A DNA stretch of 64,000 nt from Megamerina dolium (Eukaryota; Arthropoda; Insecta; Diptera; Megamerinidae), in contig OY978525.1 of assembly GCA_963854835.1 (NCBI GenBank), positions 91,974,136 to 92,038,135 of the forward strand. The letters run 5' to 3'. This document shows, one piece after another, positions 25,164 through 34,838 of the stretch. A program made the translations under genes and the position numbers. The notes beneath the pieces were generated by a model that was not told the origin of the DNA, ran no database searches, and was given only the letters and a program-made list of their open reading frames with translations. The number at the start of each line of letters is the position of its first letter. Position 1 is the first letter of the stretch.

Positions 25164-25165
25164 TA

Positions 25166-26354
25166 CACTGACACCTTATCTACACTTCAATTCAACTCTT
25201 TTAACAGGTTGAGTGAGACAGATGAGTAGACTAAAAATGTTTATGAAATGTATAGAATATTGTACAATAGTCCGCAAAAAATAATGACCAAATATGTATT
25301 AAATCTTCACTAATTTCTTATTTTGTTGAATAGTTCACTTTCTCCTAGGACTATTAAAAAAAAAGGAAAACCGTTTGTCTCACTGAAAAAAATTACTTGA
25401 CTGAACCCAGTCTGGATATAAACTGACTAATTGAAATATGAAACCCACTTCACTAACTACTGTGATATGCTGAGCCATAGATTTGTACTGTGCATATTAG
25501 AATCAAACTACACTAGAAAGCTCTTAAATCCGATCCGAATTAACGCGTATACTCTGGGGAGGCAAATCCAGATGATCATTTGAAATATTTCCAACTCCTC
25601 TACAATTTCGACCTTTAGTCTCAGTTTTCCAAACAAAATATATTGCTGTTGCATTCCGAATAACTTGTACTTTTCACTGAACCCTTACTGTGCTTGGTCG
25701 CTATCTACCTGATGATATTCCTCAGCAAGTAAAGCAAAAAGTATGTCAGTTCATCATTTTAATATTTGAAGTAGAAAAAACAAGGGGGAGTTCTTTAAAG
25801 TTATCTCATTTAAGGCACGTGTTCATACATGTGTGCACACATGTGTTCGTATAAATATAGTATGTACATATAGTACAGTACATATGTAGAACAAAAGCAT
25901 CAGCAGCGACAATGATGACGAAGACGATAAACTGTCAACAACAATTAGCAACAGCACACTTCATGTGTCGCAACAATGAACAACTTGAACTTTATGTATG
26001 TATGTATTATATTTGTGTTGTGTTGTTTTGTTTTGTTGACTGCCTAACTCTTTTGCCACACATTGCAGTTGTGTACTTATGTTTCTGGCTGGTGTTGTCA
26101 AGAAAATAATATTGTAAGTAGAATGAAAAAGTTAGTCATATTATTAATGATGATGTTGTTGCTGATAATAATAATAATAACGATGACGATAATTATGGTG
26201 TTAATTTTTTGTTTTCCTTACACATTTAAGCGTCATTTTTTATTCAACTACAGTTGAAGTTGATGTGATGCGTTCAGAATGTACATAAAATGCCAACGAG
26301 GCGAGATCTACTTCAGAGATCTGCAAATATGTAAACAGACAGGCAAAGTTTCTC

Positions 26355-26355
<1 letters not shown>
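25166..26355. other. Non-coding stretch
   Basis: AT-rich with short runs of TGTTGTT and AATAATAAT. No gene is seen. Confidence 0.5.

Positions 26356-26393
<38 letters not shown>
26356..26393 (+). repeat. (AC)n microsatellite, 5' flank of the R1-clade LINE
   Basis: About 19 AC units, directly abutting the LINE. The same repeat resumes at 28864-28878 on the other side of the element's poly(A), so the LINE sits inside one (AC)n tract. Confidence 0.95.
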
Positions 26394-26395
<2 letters not shown>

Positions 26396-28847
26396 TGTGG
26401 TACTGGTGGAATCAGGAGATTAATACATTAAGAAGTGAATGTCATAGAGCAAGACGTCTCTCCCAAAGAAGCCAAGGTACGCCGGAGCATATAATACTAC
26501 GTGAATGCTTCAAAAAGAAACGCAAGGAGTTTAAAAAGGCGATCAAAAGCAGCAAGTCCTCATGCTTCAAAGAACTCTGTGAAAGGGTGGACGAGAACCC
26601 GTGGGGCGACGCGTATAAGATAGTGATGTCCAAGGTCAGAGGTGGTAGAGGTAAAGCACCAACCTGCTCTGTCCTCCTAGCAAAGGTAGTAAAAACGCTT
26701 TTTCCGGCGCAAGACTTGCAACCGTATATGGTGACACCCCCAATAGAAGAGGCAGTGAAAATCGACGAGTCGGAGATTATCTTAGCGGCGGAGAGATTCG
26801 GTAACGCAAAGGCGCCTGGACTTGATGGCATCCCGAATAAGGCGCTGAAGATCGCCATTAATCATAACACGAAGCCTTTTGCCGAGCTTTTTGCGAGATG
26901 TTTGAACGAGGGTGTTTTCCCGAAAGTATGGAAAAAACAGCGCCTGGTCCTCCTTCAGAAGCCGAATAAACCGGCGGGTGAGCCAAATGCGTATCGTCCA
27001 CTTTGCATGATTGATACGATGGCCAAAATATTGGAGCGGTTGATATGCACGCGTCTGGAACAACATCTAGAAAGGGAACCACCTGGTCTGTCCGAGAACC
27101 AATTTGGTTTCAGGAGACATCGGTCGACCATAGACGCAATTAGAAAATTGACGGACATTGCTGGCAAGGCCATAGAAGGCACTAGATGGATGCATGGCGA
27201 TAAAAAATATTGTGCAGTAGTGACACTAGACGTACAAAATGCCTTCAACTCGGCAAACTGGCATCTTATTATGAGGGCATTGGAGGCAAAGGGAACGCCA
27301 GCGTACCTAATGCGAATAATAAATAGTTATCTGTCTGACAGACTACTGTTGTATGACACGGACGAAGGGCCCAAAAGCTACGTGGTGACGGGTGGAGTGC
27401 CGCAGGGATCTGTACTTGGCCCGCTACTGTGGAACGTGCTGTACGATGGGGTGTTAAACCTTCCATTGCCAAAAGAAGCCCAGATAATTGGCTACGCGGA
27501 CGACATTGCCGTGACGATCGTTGCGAAGGAGCTCTCCCAAGTTCAGAGCATCTGCAGAGAGACAGCTTCGAAAATTAAGGATTGGCTCACGACGACAAAG
27601 CTCCAGCTTGCGGTACAGAAAACAGAGGCTGTACTTATCACGAGCAGGAAAAAACTCGAAAAAATCACACTAAACATTGACGGCTACAACATTACAACGC
27701 AACCTTCGTTGAGATATCTAGGTGTAATGATTGATACGAGGCTCAACTTCAAGGCGCATATCGAAAAAGCCTGCGGGAAGGCGGCAACAATGACAGCGGC
27801 TCTGACGAGAATCATGGCCAACATTGGTGGCCCCAGCCAGAGTAGGAGAGCGCTCCTGGCTAAAGTCAGTCAATCAATATTGATGTACGCGGCGCCTATA
27901 TGGGGGGCAGCTCTGCGGCAAAAGACATACTCGAAGAAGGCGAAGATAGTTTTCAGGTTAAGCGCTATTAGAGTTGCATGTGCATTTAGGACAGTGTCAC
28001 AAGAAGGTGCCGGTATTATATCCGGCATTATGCCGCCGGACATAATGGCCTCGGAGTTGGGCAGAGTATATAACAGAACCAAAAGCCTGAATAGACGGTT
28101 AACGGCAACCGAACGGAAAGAGGAGAGACAGACGAGCCTAGATGAATGGCAAAGTCAATGGGACGCCGCAGGAAAAGGGAGGTGGACCCACAGGCTCATC
28201 AGAAACGTGCAAGCTTGGGTCGAAAGAGGACACGGAGAGACAGACTACTACCTTACGCAGTTTTTGACGGGCCATGGTTGTTTCAGAGAGTACCTCCACA
28301 GATTCGGTCATGATGACGCGACAGAATGTTCATTCTGCAACACTGTTGGCGAAAACGCTCAGCATATCTTTTTCTTCTGCCTAAGATTTGAGACGCAGAG
28401 AATGACCATAGAGAAGATAATAAATGAAAGGATAACACCTGATAACATTGTGAGCCATATGCTGCGATCGAGTTTAGTGTGGTTTAAGATGAAAGAATGG
28501 GCTGCAATAGCTCTCAAGGAGCTCAGGAAGAAGGAGTGGCAGCGGAGAAATATAACTGCAGCTGTGTGAACGCCATGTACGGGATGTTTGAAGAGGCATA
28601 TTAGCTCAGCTTAGTCCTGCGAAGTAGTGCTTAACGGCGGTCCCGCAGGACACAAACAAGCTATAGAGGTCGGAGTTAAGGGTTTAGTACGTAGGCGTAC
28701 TGGTTCGCAAGTCCAGCATAGTAAGATATTACTGACTGGGCGTGGTCCCGAATGAGGTGTACCTTTAGCGGACAGTATGAATCGTACATGCCGTCTATGG
28801 TGGACGGTATCTAAGAAAGATTCCCCCTTCGAATACAAAAAAAAAAA

Positions 28848-28864
<17 letters not shown>
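26394..28864 (+). mobile_element. R1-clade (Waldo-like) LINE, 5'-truncated, inserted in (AC)n
   Basis: It consists of a reverse transcriptase frame, a 3' UTR of about 270 bp and a poly(A) of 28 A (28837-28864), flanked on both sides by AC repeats. Elements of the Waldo group in Drosophila and Anopheles are known to target ACAY/(AC)n repeats; placing this copy in that group is inferred from the target and the R1-type RT without RNase H. ORF1 and the endonuclease domain are missing, the usual result of incomplete reverse transcription. Confidence 0.82.
26395..28569 (+). CDS. R1-clade LINE ORF2, partial: reverse transcriptase and zinc knuckle (724 codons open)
   Basis: The frame is open from the truncation point to the TGA; the first codon is GTG and not a true start. 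It begins with WYWWNQEINTLR, the linker just after the endonuclease of R1-type ORF2. Reverse transcriptase motifs follow: APGLDGIPNKAL (about 140-155), NAYRPLCMIDTMAKILERL (about 198), GFRRHRSTIDAI, TLDVQNAFNSANW with catalytic D at about 279, GVPQGSVLGPLLW (about 335), and GYADDIAVT with D369 and D370. A C-terminal knuckle CSFCNTVGENAQHIFFFC (C645, C648, H657, C662) has the C-x2-C-x8-H-x4-C form. No RNase H follows, as usual for R1. The frame has no stop or shift, so the insertion is recent. It cannot retrotranspose alone. Confidence 0.9.

Positions 28865-28878
<14 letters not shown>
28837..28878 (+). repeat. LINE poly(A) followed by (AC)n target
   Basis: 28 A residues are followed by about seven AC units, which match the 5' flank repeat and serve as the target-site duplication (its exact length cannot be read within a microsatellite). 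Confidence 0.92.
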
Positions 28879-29469
28879 TATGCAAGTACTAATTATGGTG
28901 TTTAGCACACATTTATTGCTGCTGTTTTTGTTGTTGTGGTTGTTGGTGTAGCTAATGATGAGTCTGACGATGAAAATACAATAATGTATGAAAGGAGTGT
29001 GAAAATGAAAGCATAAACAAAAAATAAAATAAATAATGACAGAAACAACAACAACAATAATCATATTATTTATTATTGTATTACATATTATTTTTATTTT
29101 ATAATGTAAGTATATGTATATGTTGTTAATGGTTGAGTGTATATCATTTTGAAGTTGACGTGGTGAAGAATATTTGTGTCTCAATTTGGTACTATATCCG
29201 AAGGACGACTTAAAGTTCTTTTCACGAAAATTACACTAATATTATTTCCCTCATCAAATTCTGATAGCCGCTGTAGAGTAAAATTGCTCAAATTGTTATT
29301 GTGTTTTTTAAAATTTACTTCAAATTCACATTTTTCTAAGTAAACGTCTGACATTTCTTCAAGCAAGTAACTTAAGACATATTCATAAACACTGTTTTGG
29401 AGAAAACATTAATGGGGCCAAGTCTTGACGACGACTCTGCTCAGTTTAATAAATGTTTTAAATTTGATC
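28879..29469. other. Non-coding stretch
   Basis: AT-rich, with no recognised coding sequence or element. Confidence 0.5.
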
Positions 29470-29750
29470 ATTTTTTAAAGTTTGGAAAAGTAACGAAGAC
29501 GAAGAAACAGCCGAACATCTACTTTTTCACTCTAATGGTCTGATATGGACCAGACTTCGTTACTTAGGTAGTTATTACCTAGAACCGTCAGGCATAGCGG
29601 ACAAGGCTTCTAAAGATGTCATTGAATTCCTAGTGAATACTAGACTTAAGGAAAACTTGTAAATTTTCAGAGTGTGTAACAATAGGTCTATATTGGCCGC
29701 AGTGACAAGGTGACTGGTTCCCGCTCTACAATCAATCTATCTATCTATCT
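29470..29750 (+). pseudogene. LINE ORF2 extreme 3' end and 3' UTR
   Basis: The frame at about 29500 reads EDEETAEHLLFHSNGLIWTR, i.e. the C-terminal knuckle with the last cysteines changed. It continues RLRYLGSYYL to VIEFLVNTRL and a stop near 29660. A short UTR (CAATAGGTCTATATTGGCCG) follows and ends in CAATC(ATCT)n, a tandem tail typical of LINEs that lack poly(A). It is directly followed by the second copy of the modular repeat. Confidence 0.68.
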
Positions 29751-29762
29751 AAAGTTTGGGAT

Positions 29763-31194
29763 GAAATCACCTGGTCTGTCACCTGGCTGGTTCGCACGAT
29801 AACTTGAGTAAATATTGAGCTATTTCGATGAAATTTGGCATAAGTATTCTATGATCCAAGGGTACGGAGGGGATTGATATTGGGCATGATCGGTCAATAA
29901 CCACGCCCACACCAAGCATTCAAAGCGACTAACCTCGAAATTTTCAAAATCTTCAACTTGCTATAACTCACACAATATACCACTTGGGACAACAATATTG
30001 TGCACATAGAGTTATATTATACTTATATATAACCTCACCAAAAGTGGATGAGCCACGCCTACTTTCTAGCGTAGCTCCCATACAAAGTGTCTGTACTTCT
30101 TTTAAATTGAAACTGCTGTAACTTCTACAATCTTCTGTCTAGAATAACCATAATTGCCACTTAAATTAATATCATAGTCGGCAAAAATCCGGCAGAAAAT
30201 CAGTGTGCCACGCCTACTCCTTCATGGGTCTCCCATACAAAGTTGCGGAAATTAAAAAAAATGTTACCGGTTATAACTTGCAAACTATTCAGCGTAGAAT
30301 AACGAGATTTAAGGTGTGGATTACTATTGTACAAGCAACTAGGCTCACAGAAAATGGGCGCACCACGCCCACTGTTTATCGTAGCCCCCATACAAATTTT
30401 AAATTGAAACAGCTGTAACTTCGGCAATCTTCTGTCTAGAATAACCATAATTGACACTTAAATTAATATCGTAGTCGGCAAAAATCCGGCAGAAAATCAG
30501 TGTGCCACGCCCACTCCTTCATGGGTCTCCCATACAAAGTCGAGTGAATTAAACTAAAATTTTAAGCTCCATAGCTTACAAACCATTTAGCCTAGGACAA
30601 CGAGACTTAGGGTATGGATTAGTATTGTACAAGCAACTAGGCTCACAGAAAATGGGCGCACCACGCCCAGTGTTTATCGTAGCCCCCATACAAATTTTAA
30701 ATTGAAACAGCTGTAACTTAGGCAATCTTATGTCTACAATAACCATAATTGACACTTAAATTAATATCGTAGTCGGAAATAATCTGGCGAAAAATCAGCG
30801 TACCACGCCCACTTCTTATTGGGGCTCCCATACAAAGTTGAGGAAATTAAACAAAAATGTTAACCAGCATAACTTAGAAACTATTCAACTTAGGACACCA
30901 AATTTAAGGTGTGGATTAACATTGAAAAATTAATTGGATTTACTAGAAAGTGGTAAGCCACGCCCACTTTTTATATAGCTCCCATACTAAGCCTCGGAAT
31001 TATCTTAAAATCCTTTTACTTCGTCAAAGTCAACCATATTTCGGGTGTAAATTAGTAGTATATGCAAAAATTGTTTCTCGATAAGTGGAAATAAAAGAAA
31101 AGTTGGATATTCGAGTAAACTTTTTATATATAAATCTACATATGCAGGGTATAGTTTGGTCGGCCCCAGCCGACTGTAAGGAGATTTTTATTAA
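29763..31194 (-). repeat. Modular dispersed repeat with GTGGGCGTGG boxes, copy 2 (inverted)
   Basis: This is the reverse complement of the family seen at 1370-2893. It reads GTCACCTGGCTGGTTCGCAC at its start and GGTCGGCCCCAGCCGACTGT...AAGGAGATTTTT at its end (on +). The internal modules recur: CCATACAAAG..., CACGCCCACT, AACAACGAGA..., with CCACGCCCAC boxes near 29903, 30363, 30507, 30661, 30804 and 30960. It extends less far than copy 1 at the ACGGACGG end. There is no coding capacity. Confidence 0.82.
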
Positions 31195-31204
31195 TTCGGC
31201 CCTT

Positions 31205-31275
31205 TGTCCGAATTTATCTGTACTGTTGTGGGTGTTAAAATTTGGACAGTATTAGAAGGACCTACTTTTTATGAA
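31205..31275 (-). mobile_element. tRNA-derived SINE, fragment of the body
   Basis: CTGTTGTGGGTGTTAAAATT followed by TTGGACAGTATTAGAAGGAC matches the 3' half of the SINE body in the - copies at 22416 and 48296. Head and tail are missing. Confidence 0.65.
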
Positions 31276-31639
31276 AATTATGCTTAGACATAAAACCAAA
31301 TTATACAACATCGGACTAAACTCAACGTTTGCGTGCACACAGCAACGAGGTCTATATATTCTGAGAGTATGGCTACAAAAAAGTTACATGTATCTGACCG
31401 TTTTTCTAGATTAATTAGTGTACTTTTTTACACGCAAAATTGCTTTCAAGTAATATTACTCATACGACTTGCTTTTTAGTAATAAAAATATAATCTTCTG
31501 AGTCAAAAATGTCAATATTCTAATGTCAAATTTCATTCTGAATTAAAATATTAATTCAGTTAGTAGTGCAGCTTCTTTCACAGTTCAACTTCGAGTTTAA
31601 GTGGACACGAAACAATAATCAAAAATATAACAAATTTAG

Positions 31640-32336
31640 AAATATGTTCTAACTCTGACTCTATGCCTCAAGAACTACGTTATCGCAGGCGCTTCTCCAC
31701 AATCATCAAAGACAGACGAAAGTACATATGCCGGAATATACGGTCCAAATACCCGAATATCTATTTAAATGGGCTCGCAGCAAATTGTCTTCCAAACAGA
31801 AATACATGCCATAGAACTTTGTGTATGTCTTCTACATGCCAAAGGACTCAAAGGAGCGCGCATTCTTATAGTCACCGAATGCTTCCTTATCCTACAAAAA
31901 CCTCTATGCGAAATAAAGTCACATTATGTTGGGACATATACAAAATGGAAATATCCTCTGACACGGAGTGTAGACTCTATCTGAAGGAGGATGAAACATC
32001 GATCCAAATTTTTTGCGAATGTCCGGCCTTGGCCAGGCTTCGTCTCAAACACTTTCAGCTGACTTTCCCAATACCGTCTTCAATCATCAAAAGTTCGACA
32101 AGATCAATTCTATCCTTCATTAAAAAGGTGGAGGAGATTCCGGAGTCGTAGACGGTCTTGGGTACCAAAGATCTCGTTTGGTCTCAGTGCCCTTAACACT
32201 TGTGGTTAGCCCTCAGAGGTATCAGCCGTAGCGTTTACACCCTCTAACAGACCTCGGTCTGGTTTCGCGTGGTCCACTTGATGAACAAGGATTATGTCCT
32301 TGCTCCAACGTCACGCTCTCTTTTGATTGATTGATA
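31640..32336 (+). pseudogene. LINE ORF2 3' fragment (RNase H remnant, zinc knuckle, 3' UTR)
   Basis: One frame at about 31775-31910 gives QQIVFQTEIHAIELCVCLL, then ARILIVTECFLILQKPL, a decayed RNase H core (E of QAE kept, the DSQ motif changed to TEC). A second frame gives TECRLYLKEDETSIQIFCEC, a knuckle with one cysteine replaced by Y, then PALARLRLKHF and a stop at 32149-32151. The spacer between the two is too short, so an internal deletion is likely. A GC-richer 3' UTR follows and ends in TTGATTGATTGATA, a tandem tail. Confidence 0.72.
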
Positions 32337-32725
32337 GTAGTGCAACAACTTTTAAGTCGAAACGAAACGAAACCTATGACAATTAATTACATCTAGTATT
32401 ATCTACATATTTTCGCAATTTTCTGACACATTTCTGTCGCGTCACAAAATATGGAACTGTATAGCCTAATTCCCAACGTGACGACAGAAATACAGACTAT
32501 ATAGCTATAGTCCTATTGACGTAACAGGTTCCATGTTTAATTGATCATAAATTTGTAAATCTTCTGAAGGAATTGTTGGATGTTGTTCAGAACGTACCTT
32601 TGCCATCATTTCAGATTCCACGACAGAGTATTCATTTTTTTTTTTTTTCGTGTATTGTAGCGATAGCCAGTAGTTTTCGAAAGCGTCGGAGCCGACTAGA
32701 CATATTTAATATGTATGATGACAAT

Positions 32726-32832
32726 GTGGGTGCCGTAGCTCATTGGTTAGTGTGTTCGCTTTCTGATCTGTGGGTCGTGGTTCAATCCCCGGCTGATGCA
32801 TAACAAACTTAATATCGATAAGATTTTTCTTT
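32726..32832 (+). mobile_element. tRNA-derived SINE, head only
   Basis: GTGGGTGCCGTAGCTCATTG (A box) and GGTTCAATCCCCGGCTGATG (B box) with the first 40 bases of the body, ending near TTTTTCTTTC. The remaining 230 or so bases are absent. Internal spacing of the boxes is tRNA-like, but the 3' side does not pair as an acceptor stem, so it is not a tRNA gene. Confidence 0.8.
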
Positions 32833-33825
32833 CAAATATTTAGTTTGTAAACCCAAGTAATCCGCAACCATAACAAAAAATGATTACGATGAGAACAATT
32901 CATCCCATTGAATAAAATTTTCTTGTTATAAAGTATTTTTACGAATTATATTTTATCACATTTTGATTCAGAAGGCAGTTTTACGTTGGAATATTAAAAT
33001 TTTGGATTTTGGATTTTGGATTGATCTAGAAAAACGGTCAGACATGGGTATCTTTTTTTTTTTAGCCCCAGTTTCAGAATATATAGATCTTCCTTATGTG
33101 TGCAAAAATATATCGGACGATATAATCATTGAGGAAACTGAAAAAACACAATTTAGCTTACCCTACTACTATTACAAATAACCGTCGCTTCACCATTAGT
33201 AGAAGTTGTATAATTTAATTTTATAAAAACTCTGTAGAAATCATTAAGTTACTCTTGAAACTAAAATAAAAAAAAAACTAAAATATGATCTCTATTTTAT
33301 CGTACAGAAGATATTATTTAAGAGTTTAATACAATTTAAGCGCATTTTCCATGGCATACTTTAAGGATCCTCTATGAACAGAAATGCAGCATAAGGAATT
33401 AACCTAAATATTATGAAATTAATTAATTTGTTTTTTTTTCTGAATACTTTCTTCTGCAAATGTGCTTACAAGCAGCACTACCATGCTATTGTATTTATTA
33501 AAACTATTGTATTATTACCTACATATGATTTATTATTATTATTATTATTATTATTTTGTTCAATTCAAGCGCATTCTTCCCTGTCTTGTGCTCATTAAAA
33601 TATAGGTTTATACAATATGTGCTTATATATATGTAGTTGCAAATATGTGTATGCATGTGTGATTAAAAATGCAACTTGAACATTTTTTTAATTAAAATTG
33701 CAAGCAAAAATTACAAAAGAAAAACAAATAAAAAAAAAAAGTATATGCGCATATGCGTAATGCAATGAAATATAGTACATTTAGGTACAATTGCTGATAT
33801 GCAGCTGTTGTTGATGCTGCGACTG

Positions 33826-33863
<38 letters not shown>

Positions 33864-34199
33864 ATCGCAGATGATGATGGAAAGCACTGAAGTATTAGTG
33901 CTATTTCGCACTGTTTTTTCTCATTTAATTTTCCGTTGACATAACAAAATGAAAAAAATCGAAAGAATTGTGCATTGTCTTTGCGCTCGCACAATTTTCA
34001 TGTGAATTAAGGAAATTGATTTCCGTTCAAATTGTCGTTATACGCTAGATACGTACATACAATATGTACTTGCATGTATGCATATATTTGTTAATGTATC
34101 ATATTGCTGATGTCTACCGTAGACACCATGGAGGCCATATTTGTAATGCATCGCAATAGAGCATATATAAGTAGAGCGTAGTGTTTGAAGAAGAAAAAA
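32833..34199. other. Non-coding stretch with microsatellites
   Basis: AT-rich, with (TTA)n near 33531-33556 and (CTG)n at about 33829-33863. No gene is seen. Confidence 0.5.
33829..33863 (+). repeat. (CTG)n / (CAG)n trinucleotide run
   Basis: About 11 uninterrupted CTG units. The minus-strand frame through it (poly-A then V/A residues) is a by-product. There is no protein context. Confidence 0.92.
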
Positions 34200-34789
34200 T
34201 ATTATAGGTATGTATATTAAGGTGGGTTGAATTGTATGAAGTAAATCATTTTAAAGATTTCTTCAAAGATTAGTGCAGATGTGGTAAGATCAAATGTTGA
34301 AGAAGAAAAACTAACGGAAGTCGGTTATACATAGGTTTCACCACTCTAGGGACGATGTCTGTGCAACTATTGTCGTCTTTCAGGTATTTTTACATTTATT
34401 TGGTATGGGAGTCTCCTCAAGGGATGGGTATAGAAGGTCAGTATGTTGGGATGAAATGTTAAGGAAGTAAAATTAATGGTGGTCTGTCATACAATTAACC
34501 GCTCTAGGGCCGATTTCTAACATAAGTAACTATTTTGGATTTTCAAGAATTTTTCGGCAATTTTGTATAGGAGCCCTGATAATGGGTTGAGATAGAGAGT
34601 AAGTATGTTCAAAGGAAATGTTGAAAATTAGAAATGTGGTGAGAGTGGGGTGGGATTCTCCATAATGTTTACTCTACCAGCGACAACTTCTATGAAGCTA
34701 TGAGATTATTTGCCGGGTTTTTAGGAGTATTGAAAATCGACTCTCCACAGGAATCGCCTCTACAGTCGTTAAATATATGACTGACACTC
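34200..34789 (+). repeat. Second modular repeat family (about 160-195-bp units)
   Basis: Similar blocks recur. TGGTATGGGAGTCTCCTCAA...GGTCAGTATGTT at about 34401 is matched by TTGTATAGGAGCCCTGATAA...AGTAAGTATGTT at about 34563, and a weaker unit starts near 34207. A related block GGTCTGTCATACAATTAACC also occurs near 34482 (compare GGTCTGCCAAACATATGATT at about 60140). No ORF is present. It lies just beyond the 3' end of the RTE element. Confidence 0.5.
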
Positions 34790-34838
34790 ATTACTACTTA
34801 CTTACTTACTTATGTGGCCATAACAACAGAATATCGAT

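Noticed and set aside
32726..32800. tRNA gene suggested by A and B boxes
   Set aside because: The 3' side does not form an acceptor stem, and the sequence continues into the SINE body as in five other copies.
33692..33994. Poly-alanine protein on minus strand
   Set aside because: Translation of the (CTG)n microsatellite; no surrounding coding signal.
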